Of a stretch of 64,000 nt of DNA, positions 49,918-59,004 are shown piece by piece. The stretch is from the NCBI GenBank assembly GCA_026125665.1, contig JAHCKS010000009.1, forward strand, positions 1 to 64,000, read 5' to 3'. Made by a program: the position numbers and the translations under genes. Source of the stretch: Rubrivivax sp. (GTDB lineage Bacteria > Pseudomonadota > Gammaproteobacteria > Burkholderiales > Burkholderiaceae_C). The notes under the pieces were generated by a model, which was not told the DNA's origin, did not search any database, and saw only the letters and a list, made by a program, of their open reading frames with translations. Position 1 is the first letter of the stretch. Each line of letters starts with the position of its first letter.

Positions 49918-51204
49918 ATGCCGCTGCGCCTGATGCTCCTGTTCGTGCTGCTCACGCCGCTGGCCGGGGTGGTGCAGATGGAGCTGGGCAACTACGGCCC
50001 CAGCACGGGCCTGGTGGGTGACCGCAACGGCGCCTCGTGGGCCTTCCTGGCCTATGCCCTGCTCGTGCTGCTCGCGGCCTGGGCCGTCGCCGGCAACGCG
50101 CTGATGCTCGAGCGCGGCGACGCCGCCGGCCTCCGCCGGCGCCTGGACCCGGCAACCGCCCGCCGTGTCGCGCGCTGGGTGCTCGCCTTCAACCTGGGCT
50201 TCATGCTGCTCACGCTCTACCTCTTCGGCGGATTCGACGTGCTCACCGGCGATGTCGGCAAGGGCGAGTTCCGCACCACACTCGGCGGGCTGGGCGCGTT
50301 CGCGTATCTGACGCTGAAGTGGTTCGCCCCCTCGCTGTTCGCGCTCGCGTGCACCACGCACCTGCTGGCCGGGCGGCCGTCCGAGAACCGGCGCCGGCTG
50401 TTCGCCGGGGCGGCGGTCACTTTCGTGACCGGGCTCGCCTGGGGCTTCAAGACGAGCGGCCTGTTCATCATCCTGCCGGGCATGTTCGTGCTGCTGTGGT
50501 CCGCCAGCCCGCTGCGCACGATGGGTTACTTCTTGCTGGCGCTGGGGCTGATGGTCGCGTCTTTCGCCCTGTTCGACACGCTGGAAGGCACGGTCTACGG
50601 CAGCGTCTTCGAGTTCCTGCTCGCCAGGTTCACTGTATTCCAGGGCGAGGTGTCCTGGTACCTGTGGGACCTGTGGGTGTCGGGCACGCCGATGCCCGAC
50701 TACGCCGTGACGCTGCTCGCGGCGATCGGCGACCGCCTGTTCTCGCTGCTCAGCGGCATCACGCGCGCCGACTCCGAGCAGTGGATCCTCGCCCACTACG
50801 GCAGCCTGCTCACCTACACGATTGGCCACCCCATCGAAGGCATTGAGGGCGGCCACAGCGTCACGGGCACGCCATTTTCAGAAGGCCTGATCGCTGGCGG
50901 CCTGGCCGGCGCACTGCTGTTCGGCGTGCTGGCGGGCGTGATCTTCGGTTTCGTCTTCCGGCGTCTGCGCTCAGCCCTTCGGCGCGGGCGCCCGGTGGCT
51001 GTCGCGCTGTGGAGCAACTACTCGGTGTGGTTCCTCTTCGCATGGCTGAACAGTGGGGAGATCGTGCAGCTCTTCCACATCTCGGTCTTCTTCGGCGCGG
51101 CCTTCTGCTGGGGCATGCTGCACGCCGTGCTGTGGCTGGCGAAGCCGCAGGGAAGACTCCGCCGCGCCGCGCGCGCCACGACCCTGACCCCTTCGACACC
51201 ATGA
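49918..51204 (+). CDS. wzy: Wzy-type O-antigen/oligosaccharide polymerase
   Basis: This 428-residue integral membrane protein has about ten to twelve hydrophobic segments with a larger periplasmic loop (about 230-300, including YLWDLWVSGTPMPDYAVTLL and IGHPIEGIEGGHSVTGTP). The topology and place in the cluster fit a Wzy polymerase that joins repeat units in the periplasm. Wzy proteins share little sequence, so the assignment rests on topology and context. The last codons overlap the amidotransferase start (ATGA). Confidence 0.75.
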   Translation: MPLRLMLLFVLLTPLAGVVQMELGNYGPSTGLVGDRNGASWAFLAYALLVLLAAWAVAGNALMLERGDAAGLRRRLDPATARRVARWVLAFNLGFMLLTLYLFGGFDVLTGDVGKGEFRTTLGGLGAFAYLTLKWFAPSLFALACTTHLLAGRPSENRRRLFAGAAVTFVTGLAWGFKTSGLFIILPGMFVLLWSASPLRTMGYFLLALGLMVASFALFDTLEGTVYGSVFEFLLARFTVFQGEVSWYLWDLWVSGTPMPDYAVTLLAAIGDRLFSLLSGITRADSEQWILAHYGSLLTYTIGHPIEGIEGGHSVTGTPFSEGLIAGGLAGALLFGVLAGVIFGFVFRRLRSALRRGRPVAVALWSNYSVWFLFAWLNSGEIVQLFHISVFFGAAFCWGMLHAVLWLAKPQGRLRRAARATTLTPSTP

Positions 51205-52337
51205 ACGCGAACACTTCTCATCGCCACCTCCACCAGGTCTGCACGCGCTGCGTGATGGACACCACCGACGTCGATATCACCTTCGACGCGGCGGGCGTGT
51301 GCAGCCACTGCCACCGCTACGACCGAGTCGCCCGAGAGCGGCTCATCCCCCCGGCCGAGCGGCCGGCGCGGCTGGCCGCCCTGGTCGCCGACATCAAGGC
51401 GGACGGTCGAGGCAAGCCCTACGACTGCATCATCGGCGTCAGCGGCGGCGTCGACAGCACCTATGTCGCCTGGCTCGTGAAGGACCTCGGCCTGAGGCCG
51501 CTGGCGGTGCATCTGGACAACGGCTGGGACTCCGAACTGGCCGTGGCCAACATCGAGAAGACACTGAAGACGCTGGGCTTCGACCTGTACACGCACGTCA
51601 TCGACTGGGACGAGTTCCGCGACCTGCAGGTGGCATTCCTGAAGGCGGCCACACCCGACGGGGAGGTACCCACCGACCACGCCATCGCTGCGCTGCTGTA
51701 CGAACAGGCGGCGCGGCACGGTTTGCGGCACGTGATCTCGGGAACCAACGTCGCCACCGAGGCGGTGCTGCCCGAGAAGTGGGGCTACGGCTACTTCGAC
51801 TGGCGCTACGTGCGCGACGTGCACCGTCGTTTCGGCAAGCGCCGGCTAACCACCTATCCGCACTTCTCGCTGCTGAAGCTGGCCTATTTCATCTTCGTGC
51901 GCCGTATCCGCATGGTCTCGCTGCTCAACCACGTCGAGTACGACAAGGCGCAGGCGATGCAGCTGCTGCAGGACAAGCTCGGCTGGGTGTACTACGGCGG
52001 CAAGCACTACGAGTCCGTCTACACGCGCTTCTACCAGGCCTATGTGCTGCCGCGCAAGTTCGCCATCGACAAGCGCAGGGCGCACCTGTCGAGCCTGATC
52101 CTGTCGCGCCAGATGACGCGCGAGCAGGCGCTCGCCGCGCTGCAGGAGCCGGTGCACCCGGAGCGCGCGCTGCTCGAGGATCGCGACTACAGCATCAAGA
52201 AGCTCGGCCTCGATGTCGAGGAGTTCGAGCGCATCATGGCCAGTCCGAACCGGACCTTCCACGACTACCGCACGAGCCGGGGCTGGTTCGCGATCGCGAA
52301 GCGCGTGCTCAATTCCGGCCGCCGCCTCATCGGATGA
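51201..52337 (+). CDS. N-acetyl sugar amidotransferase, copy 2 (WbuX/WbpG-like)
   Basis: The 378-residue protein has the PP-loop SGGVDST (81-87) and the family start CTRCVMDTTDVDITFDAAGV with the zinc-type cysteines 14, 17, 34 and 37. It is the classical WbuX/WbpG type, which in E. coli O145 makes an acetamidino group on L-FucNAc and in Pseudomonas O5 on a diamino uronic acid. It is separated from its hisH/hisF partners by the polymerase gene. Sequence differs widely from copy 1, in PP-loop and length. The target sugar is not known. Confidence 0.9.
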   Translation: MNANTSHRHLHQVCTRCVMDTTDVDITFDAAGVCSHCHRYDRVARERLIPPAERPARLAALVADIKADGRGKPYDCIIGVSGGVDSTYVAWLVKDLGLRPLAVHLDNGWDSELAVANIEKTLKTLGFDLYTHVIDWDEFRDLQVAFLKAATPDGEVPTDHAIAALLYEQAARHGLRHVISGTNVATEAVLPEKWGYGYFDWRYVRDVHRRFGKRRLTTYPHFSLLKLAYFIFVRRIRMVSLLNHVEYDKAQAMQLLQDKLGWVYYGGKHYESVYTRFYQAYVLPRKFAIDKRRAHLSSLILSRQMTREQALAALQEPVHPERALLEDRDYSIKKLGLDVEEFERIMASPNRTFHDYRTSRGWFAIAKRVLNSGRRLIG

Positions 52338-53566
52338 AACCCCTGCGCGTGCTCTACCTGCACATGATCGGACCATTCGGTGGCTCCTCGCGCAGCCTGT
52401 TCGAGGTCGTGCGGGCGTTCCCGGCCGGCGCGGTGCAGGCCCACTTCCTGACGCAGCGAGGCACCGCGACGCCGTTCTTCGCGCAGCTCGGCGAAGTCGA
52501 GGAAGTATGGGGAATGGCGCGGCTCGACCACACTCGTGCCGGCCACTACCGGGGCCTGCGCTGGCTGGTGGCACTGCGCGAGCTGGCCTATCTGCCGGTC
52601 ACGCTGGCGGGACTGCTGCGCGCCCGGCGTCGCTTCGGCGAAGTGGACGTCGTGCATGTCAACGACATCACCGGCGGCATCGTGCTCTGGCTGGCACGGC
52701 GCATCTTTGCCGCCCCGGTCCTGCTGCACGTGCGTGCCGTCGTGAACGAGGACCGCACGCTCGCGCGCACACGCTGGCTGCACCGGCTGCTCGAGAAGCA
52801 GGCCGCCTGCGTCGTGGCGATCGACGAGACCGTGCGCGCCAGCCTGCCATCGAACCTCGCGGTCCAGGTCATCCACAACACCTTCGCGCCGGCGCGCGCG
52901 GCCGGCAGCGACCCGGCATTCGAAGTGCGCCTCGGCCAGCTGCGACCCGGGTCGTTCAAGGTCGGCTTCGTCGGCAACCTGCTCAGGGTCAAAGGCATCC
53001 TCGACCTGCTGGAGGCGACGCGGCTGCTGCGCTCGCGCGGCGTCGACGTCGAGGTGCTGATCGTCGGCGACGATGCACGCGACTCGCGCGGCCTGCGCGC
53101 CCGGATCCTGCGCACGCTGTCGCTGGCCCAGGACGTACGCGCCGAAGCCGAGGCCTTCCTGCGCCGGCACGACCTGCAGGACTGCGTGCACCTGCTCGGC
53201 TTCACGAGGGAGATCGCGCTCGCTTACCGCAAGATGGACGTGCTGTGTTTCCCGTCGCACCTCGACGCACCGGGCCGGCCCGTCTTCGAGGCCGCCTTCT
53301 TCGGCGTGCCGAGCATCGTCGCGCTGCGCGAGCCGCGGGCCGACACGCTGGTGCACGACGTCACCGGCCTGGCCGTGGCGGCCCACGCGCCTCAGGCGCT
53401 GGCCGAGGCGATCGAGCGCCTCGCTCGCGACCCCGCCGCGCGCCAGCGCATGGGCGAGGCCGCGCGCCGACTCGCCGAGAGGAACTTCGACGCCCAGCAC
53501 AATGCCGGGCGGCTGCTGGCGCTGTACGAGCGGATCAGGCCCGAGGGCGCCACGCACGGCCCTTGA
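52334..53566 (+). CDS. Family 4 glycosyltransferase
   Basis: The 410-residue GT-B enzyme starts VLYLHMIGPFGGSSRSLFEV, with VGFVGNLLRVKGILDLLEA at the start of the C-terminal domain, and the donor-binding region CFPSHLDAPGRPVFEAAFFG with the E-x7-E pair (residues in PVFEAAFFGVP). It probably adds a sugar to the undecaprenyl-linked repeat unit. The ATG overlaps the amidotransferase stop (ATGA). Donor and acceptor are unknown. Confidence 0.85.
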   Translation: MKPLRVLYLHMIGPFGGSSRSLFEVVRAFPAGAVQAHFLTQRGTATPFFAQLGEVEEVWGMARLDHTRAGHYRGLRWLVALRELAYLPVTLAGLLRARRRFGEVDVVHVNDITGGIVLWLARRIFAAPVLLHVRAVVNEDRTLARTRWLHRLLEKQAACVVAIDETVRASLPSNLAVQVIHNTFAPARAAGSDPAFEVRLGQLRPGSFKVGFVGNLLRVKGILDLLEATRLLRSRGVDVEVLIVGDDARDSRGLRARILRTLSLAQDVRAEAEAFLRRHDLQDCVHLLGFTREIALAYRKMDVLCFPSHLDAPGRPVFEAAFFGVPSIVALREPRADTLVHDVTGLAVAAHAPQALAEAIERLARDPAARQRMGEAARRLAERNFDAQHNAGRLLALYERIRPEGATHGP

Positions 53567-53724
53567 TGCCCGCAGCCGGCTGCGGCCGCGCGCTGGCCCG
53601 CGCAAGGGGGCGCGACGGCGTCGCGCTCGTCGAGCGGCTCCCGGCGCCCCCACAGCAGCCTGCAGCGCCCGCCCCCGCTTCGACCGGCCCTCACCGCACA
53701 GCAGTCAAGAACGCAGAGCAACCG

Positions 53725-54858
53725 ATGGACTACACCACGCAGCGGCTTGGATTCAAGATTCGCAAGGCCGTGCGCTACGTGCGCCTCTACGGCGTCAGGC
53801 GGACCCTCGTCAAGATCAAGGGCCAGTACCACATGAAGAAGCGGTACGGCTCGCTCCCGGCACTACCGTCAACCCCTCGTCCCGGCGGCCACATCGGCAT
53901 CATCGGCTGCGGCAACCATGCGTTCAGCAACATTGCGGTTCATCTGCACAAGAGGCATGCCGGCGCGATGCGGGGCGCCATGGACATCGACGTTCACAAG
54001 GCGGCCTCGTTCTACGAGAACTACGGCTTGCGCTACTACACTGACGATGCGCAGGCGATCGTCGCCGACCCGGCCATCGACCTCGTGTTCATCGCGTCGA
54101 ACCATGCATCGCATGCGGAGTATGCGATCCGGTGCATCGAGGCGGGCAAACGTGTACACATCGAGAAGCCGCACGTAGTGTCCGAGGACCAGCTCGGCCG
54201 GCTGGCATCGGCCATGCGGTCGCATCCGGACTCCAAGGTGTTTCTGGGGTTCAACCGCCCGCACAGCGTCCTGTTCCGCAAGCTTCAGACGCTGCTCTCT
54301 GAGCAGCGCGGGCCGCTGATGGTCAACTGGTTTGTCGCGGGCCACGAGATCCCCGACGATCACTGGTACTTTGACGAGAGGGAAGGAGGACGGGTCCTGG
54401 GCAACCTGTGTCACTGGACCGACCTGAGCCTGCACATGGTGGGCATGAAGAATGCGTTTCCATGCACCATCGTTCCGGCCACGCCTCCCGGATCGAAGTC
54501 GGACTACGTCGTGTCGATGATGTTCGCCGACCGTTCCTGCGCTTCGATCACGTTTTCCGCGAAGGGCCACACCTTCGAAGGCGTCAGAGAGGTCCTGAAC
54601 GTGCACAAGGGGGACCTGCTGGCCAACCTGACGGACTTCGAGTCCCTGACGGCCGAGATCGTGGCCAGGAAGTACCGCAAGCGCCTGTTCCATCGCGACC
54701 ACGGCCAGGGACTGAACGTCCTCAACTCCGTGAGCAGCACGACCGGCGAGGATCCGGCGTACGTGGTGGCTACGGCAAAATTGTTCCTTGCGGTGAGGCA
54801 GGCGATCGACGGCGGTCGACCCGTGACCCTGACTCCCGAACAGGCCCTGACTCCGTGA
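53725..54858 (+). CDS. Gfo/Idh/MocA-family oxidoreductase of lower GC content
   Basis: The 377-residue protein has a Rossmann start GHIGIIGCGNHAFSNIAVHL near residue 55, the VFIASNHASHAEYAIRCIEAG block and EKPHVVSEDQL, then a C-terminal substrate domain. The N-terminal extension of 50 residues (MDYTTQRLGFKIRKAVRYVR) is basic and Tyr-rich. Sampled lines give about 62 percent GC against 70 percent or more in neighbours, which suggests separate origin. An in-frame ATG at 53566 overlaps the previous stop (TGATG) and would add 53 Pro/Ala-rich residues; the ATG at 53725 is preferred. It likely oxidises or reduces a nucleotide sugar. Confidence 0.8.
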   Translation: MDYTTQRLGFKIRKAVRYVRLYGVRRTLVKIKGQYHMKKRYGSLPALPSTPRPGGHIGIIGCGNHAFSNIAVHLHKRHAGAMRGAMDIDVHKAASFYENYGLRYYTDDAQAIVADPAIDLVFIASNHASHAEYAIRCIEAGKRVHIEKPHVVSEDQLGRLASAMRSHPDSKVFLGFNRPHSVLFRKLQTLLSEQRGPLMVNWFVAGHEIPDDHWYFDEREGGRVLGNLCHWTDLSLHMVGMKNAFPCTIVPATPPGSKSDYVVSMMFADRSCASITFSAKGHTFEGVREVLNVHKGDLLANLTDFESLTAEIVARKYRKRLFHRDHGQGLNVLNSVSSTTGEDPAYVVATAKLFLAVRQAIDGGRPVTLTPEQALTP

Positions 54859-54960
54859 AGCCGCCTCGCGTCGCCCGCACGCGGCGCGGGGCGTCGTGCT
54901 TCACGCGGGTGTCGACGGGCCGCATTGCCGATGCCGGCATGGAAGTGCGAGACTGAATCG

Positions 54961-55680
54961 ATGCAACGTACCTTGTCCACCAAGCAGGTCGAAGCCTTCC
55001 ATCACGACAACTTCGTCGAGGACCAGGTGCGGCACTTCGTCCAGATGCTGCCCGCCGCCGCAGCCGGCACGCAGGTACTCGACCTGGGCGGCGGCTGCGG
55101 CTTCTTCGCGCGCCGGCTGCAGCAGGTGGCGCAATGCCCGGTGCGCGTAGTCGACCTCGACGAGGCATCGGTGCGTGCCTGTCGCGAGGCAGGAATCGAC
55201 GCAGTCCTGGGCGACGCGCTCGAGCCGGCGCTGCGCGGCAACGAGACGGTGGCGACGTTCAACCTGATCCTTCATCACCTCGTCGCCGACAGCGAGGCCA
55301 GGACGCGGGCGCTGCAGGTGCGGGCGTTGGCGAACCTGCGCGGCCGGGTCGGGCGTCTCTTCGTCAACGAGTACATCTACGAGTCCTTCGTCGGCCATCT
55401 GTCGGGCCGGCTCATCTTCCAGATCACGAAGAGTCGGCTGCTTTCTGCGATCGGCCGCGTCGTCGCCACCGTGGTGCCCGCGTTCAGGGCCAACACGTTC
55501 GGTGTCGGCGTGCGGTTTCGCGCGCACGCGGAGTGGCGGTCCCTTTTCGAGCAGGCGGGCTACCACGTGCGCGACGCCCGCATCGGCTCGCCCGAGGTCG
55601 TGGCCTTGCCGCTTCGAGCGCTGCTGATCCGCACGATCCGGCGCGACAGCTTCCTGCTCGAGCCCGCGGAGTCTGCATGA
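54961..55680 (+). CDS. Class I SAM-dependent methyltransferase
   Basis: The 239-residue protein has the SAM-binding motif VLDLGGGCGFFARRLQ (motif I), VRVVDLDEASVRACREAG as the acidic loop and TFNLILHHLVAD. The C-terminal half contains FVNEYIYESFVGHLSGRLIFQ, close to a pattern in polysaccharide-cluster methyltransferases. It may methylate the repeat unit or a sugar carboxylate. The ATG at 54961 was preferred over 54925. Its stop overlaps the next start (ATGA). Confidence 0.8.
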   Translation: MQRTLSTKQVEAFHHDNFVEDQVRHFVQMLPAAAAGTQVLDLGGGCGFFARRLQQVAQCPVRVVDLDEASVRACREAGIDAVLGDALEPALRGNETVATFNLILHHLVADSEARTRALQVRALANLRGRVGRLFVNEYIYESFVGHLSGRLIFQITKSRLLSAIGRVVATVVPAFRANTFGVGVRFRAHAEWRSLFEQAGYHVRDARIGSPEVVALPLRALLIRTIRRDSFLLEPAESA

Positions 55681-57827
55681 AGCAAGTTCTGCAGCACCTG
55701 CGCCACGGCACCACCGAAGTCGCCGACATCCCCTGCCCCCGCGCCGCCCGCGGCCAGTTGCTGATCCGCACCTCGCGCACCCTCGTCTCTGCCGGCACCG
55801 AGCGCATGCTGGTCGACTTCGGCAAGGCCGGCTTCGTCGACAAGGCCCGCCAGCAGCCCGACAAGGTGCGCCAGGTGCTCGACAAGATCCGCACCGACGG
55901 CCTGGTGCCCACCCTGCAGGCCGTGCGAAACAAGCTCGACCAGCCGCTGCCGATGGGCTACTGCAACGTCGGCGAGGTCGTCGAGGTCGGCGCCGGAGTC
56001 GCCGGCTTCGCCGTGGGCGACCGCGTCGCCTCCAACGGCAGGCATGCCGAGATGGTGGCCGTGCCGGTGAACCTCTGCGCGCGCGTGCCCGATGCGGTGG
56101 ATGACGACGACGCCGCGTTCACCGTGCTCGGCGCCATCGCGCTGCAGGGCATCCGCCTCGTGCAGCCCACGCTGGGCGAAGCGGTCGTCGTCACCGGCCT
56201 CGGTCTCATCGGCCTCGTCACCGTGCAGCTGCTCAGGGCCCAGGGCTGCCGCGTGCTGGGCCTGGACTTCGACGCCGACAAGCTGGCGCTGGCCCGGCGC
56301 TTCGGCGCCGACGTCGTCGACCTGAAGAGCGGCGCCGACCCGGTGGCGGCGGCAGTGGCCTTCTCGCGCGGGCGCGGGGTGGACGCCGTGATCATCACCG
56401 CCAGCACGAAGAGCAGCGAGCCCGTGCACCAGGCGGCGCGGATGTGCCGCAAGCGCGGGCGCATCGTGCTCGTCGGCGTCACGGGGCTGGAGCTCTCGCG
56501 CGCCGACTTCTACGAGAAGGAGCTGAGCTTCCAGGTCAGCTGCTCCTACGGCCCGGGCCGCTACGACCCGGCCTACGAGGAGAAGGGCCAGGACTACCCG
56601 GTCGCTTTCGTGCGCTGGACCGAGCAGCGCAACTTCGAAGCCGTGCTGGACATGCTGGCCGAGCAGAAGCTCGACGTGGCGCCGCTCGTCTCGCACCGCT
56701 TCGGTATCGACGAGGCGGCGCGCGCCTACGAGGTGGTCGCGGGCAGCGAACCCTCGCTCGGCATCCTGCTGCAGTACCCGCCGGCCGCGCCTGTCGGTTC
56801 GGGCCGCGACTCACGCGCCGCGCGCACGGTGGCCGTGTCGGCCGCCCCCGGTGCACGTGCAACAGGTGCGCGGGACGTGCGGCCCGCAACGGCCGGCCGC
56901 ATCAGCGTCATCGGCGCCGGTAACTACGCCGGCGCGGTGCTCGTGCCAGCCTTCAAGGCCGCCGGGGCTCAACTCGTGCGTGTCGCCTCCGCCGGCGGCG
57001 TGAGCAGCCTGCACGTGGCGCGCAAGTTCGGGTTCGCCGAGGCCACGACCGATGTCGACGCGCTCCTCGCCGATGCCGCCTGCGACGCCGTCGTCGTGAG
57101 CACGCGACACGACACGCACGCCGACTACGTGGTGCGCGCACTGGCCGCGGGCAAGCACGTCTTCGTGGAGAAGCCGCTGGCGCTGTCCACGGCCGAACTC
57201 GATCGCATCGAGGCCGCCGCGCACGCCGCGCCGGGGCGCATCGTCATGGTCGGCTTCAATCGCCGCTTCGCCCCGCAGGTCGTGCGCCTGCGCGAGCTGC
57301 TCGGCGCCGCGCCCGGCCCGAAGAGCTTCGTGATGACGGTCAACGCGGGCGCCATCCCGCGCGAGCACTGGACGCAGGACCCCGCGGTCGGCGGCGGCCG
57401 CCTGCTCGGCGAAGGCTGTCATTTCGTCGACCTGCTGCGCTTCCTGGCCGGCGCCCCGGTCGAGTCGCACACCGCCGTACGCATGGCGGCTGCAACGCCG
57501 GACACCGCCACCGTGACGCTGTGCTTCGCCGAGGGTTCGATCGGCACGATCCACTACTTCGCCAACGGCTCGAAGGCCTTCCCGAAGGAGCGGCTGGAGG
57601 TCTTTGCGGCCGGCCGCGTGCTGCAGTTGGACAACTTCCGGCGGCTCGCCGGCTTCGGCTGGCCGGGCTTCGCGAAAATGAACCTTTGGCGGCAGGACAA
57701 GGGCCAGGCCGCCTGCGCGGCGGCGTTCGTGCAGGCCGTGCGCACCGCGGGGCCTTCGCCCATCCCGCTGCCCGAGCTGCTGGAGGTCGGGCGCCTCAGC
57801 ATCGCCATCGAGGAAGGCTTGCGATGA
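55677..57827 (+). CDS. Bi-domain oxidoreductase: zinc-type dehydrogenase fused to Gfo/Idh/MocA domain
   Basis: The 716-residue protein joins two enzymes. Residues about 1-360 form a medium-chain dehydrogenase ([59 protein letters not shown]). After a linker of about 45 Ala/Arg-rich residues, residues about 407-716 form a Gfo/Idh/MocA domain (RISVIGAGNYAGAVLVPAFK, VEKPLALSTAELDRIEAAAH, GGGRLLGEGCHFVDLLRFL). Such fusions recur beside heparinase-like genes in polysaccharide clusters, as here with 59005-60678. It may carry out two steps on one sugar. Both Rossmann loops look intact. Confidence 0.88.
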   Translation: MKQVLQHLRHGTTEVADIPCPRAARGQLLIRTSRTLVSAGTERMLVDFGKAGFVDKARQQPDKVRQVLDKIRTDGLVPTLQAVRNKLDQPLPMGYCNVGEVVEVGAGVAGFAVGDRVASNGRHAEMVAVPVNLCARVPDAVDDDDAAFTVLGAIALQGIRLVQPTLGEAVVVTGLGLIGLVTVQLLRAQGCRVLGLDFDADKLALARRFGADVVDLKSGADPVAAAVAFSRGRGVDAVIITASTKSSEPVHQAARMCRKRGRIVLVGVTGLELSRADFYEKELSFQVSCSYGPGRYDPAYEEKGQDYPVAFVRWTEQRNFEAVLDMLAEQKLDVAPLVSHRFGIDEAARAYEVVAGSEPSLGILLQYPPAAPVGSGRDSRAARTVAVSAAPGARATGARDVRPATAGRISVIGAGNYAGAVLVPAFKAAGAQLVRVASAGGVSSLHVARKFGFAEATTDVDALLADAACDAVVVSTRHDTHADYVVRALAAGKHVFVEKPLALSTAELDRIEAAAHAAPGRIVMVGFNRRFAPQVVRLRELLGAAPGPKSFVMTVNAGAIPREHWTQDPAVGGGRLLGEGCHFVDLLRFLAGAPVESHTAVRMAAATPDTATVTLCFAEGSIGTIHYFANGSKAFPKERLEVFAAGRVLQLDNFRRLAGFGWPGFAKMNLWRQDKGQAACAAAFVQAVRTAGPSPIPLPELLEVGRLSIAIEEGLR

Positions 57828-58939
57828 ATGCTCCGAAGACCGCGCTCGTCGACGTCATCGCCGGCGCGCGGCCGAACTTCATGAAGATCGCGCCGATCCT
57901 GCGCGCCATCCGTGCGCGGCAAGGCGAGCACGGCAGCGGCCTGCGCTACCGCCTCGTGCACACCGGCCAGCACTACGACGCGCGCATGTCGGGCGACTTC
58001 TTTACGCAGCTCGGCATTCCCGAGCCGGACGTCAACCTCGAGGTCGGCTCGGGCACGCAGGCCGAGCAGACGGCCGGCATCATGACGCGCTACGAGCGGC
58101 TGCTGCTCGACGCACGCAGCGACCTGTGCCTCGTGGTGGGCGACGTCACCTCGACGATGGCCTGCGCCATCGCGGCGCAGAAGCTGAAGGTGCCGGTGGC
58201 GCATGTCGAGGCCGGTATCCGTTCGGGCGACTGGAGCATGCCCGAGGAGATCAACCGCCTCGTCACCGACTCGATCACGAACTGGTTCTTCACGACGAGC
58301 GAAGTCGCCAACCGCAACCTTCGCGCGGCCGGGGCACGCGACGCGCAGATCTTCTTCGTCGGCAACACGATGATCGACACGCTGCTCGCGAACCTCGAAC
58401 GGCTGCGCCCGCCGCCGTTCTGGGCCGAAGCGCAGCTGCAGCCCGGCGGCTACTTCGTGATGACGCTGCACCGGCCGGCCAACGTCGACGACCCTGCGGG
58501 CTTCGCGCGCCTGATCGAAGCCGTGGGCCGCGCCACACGCGGGCTGCCGGTGGTGTTCCCCGTGCACCCGCGCACCGCGAAGACGCTGGCCAACCTGCCG
58601 AACCGGCCGGCCGCGCTGCTGACGGTGGAGCCGCAGCCGTACCTCGAGTTCAACCACCTCGTGCGCCACGCCAAGGGCGTGATCACCGACAGCGGCGGCG
58701 TCACCGAGGAGACCACGGTGCTCGGCATCCCCTGCGTGACCTTGCGCAACACGACCGAGCGCCCGGAGACCGTGACCGTGGGCACCAACGAGCTGATCGG
58801 CACCGACCCCGCGGCGCTCGAGCCGGCGCTGGCGAAGCTCTTCGCCGGGGAGTGGAAGAAGGGTGGCATTCCCGAGCTCTGGGACGGCCGCACGGGCGAG
58901 CGCATCGCCGAGGCGCTAGACAGTCTGCTCCTCGGCTGA
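57824..58939 (+). CDS. wecB: Non-hydrolysing UDP-GlcNAc 2-epimerase WecB
   Basis: WecB interconverts UDP-GlcNAc and UDP-ManNAc. The 371-residue protein has DVIAGARPNFMKIAPILRAI, HTGQHYDARMSGDFF, VVGDVTSTMACAIAA, HVEAGIRSGDWSMPEEINR and the C-terminal DSGGVTEETTVLGIPC and RNTTERPETV blocks. It thus supplies ManNAc or a derived sugar for the polymer. No WecC-type dehydrogenase to make ManNAcA was seen within the window. The start overlaps the previous gene (ATGA). Confidence 0.92.
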   Translation: MNAPKTALVDVIAGARPNFMKIAPILRAIRARQGEHGSGLRYRLVHTGQHYDARMSGDFFTQLGIPEPDVNLEVGSGTQAEQTAGIMTRYERLLLDARSDLCLVVGDVTSTMACAIAAQKLKVPVAHVEAGIRSGDWSMPEEINRLVTDSITNWFFTTSEVANRNLRAAGARDAQIFFVGNTMIDTLLANLERLRPPPFWAEAQLQPGGYFVMTLHRPANVDDPAGFARLIEAVGRATRGLPVVFPVHPRTAKTLANLPNRPAALLTVEPQPYLEFNHLVRHAKGVITDSGGVTEETTVLGIPCVTLRNTTERPETVTVGTNELIGTDPAALEPALAKLFAGEWKKGGIPELWDGRTGERIAEALDSLLLG

Positions 58940-59004
58940 GGCCGCGCGGGCCTCCAGGCTGGGAAGTCGCCCGCCCGCGGTCCCACTAGGACTTCTTGTC
59001 ACGG

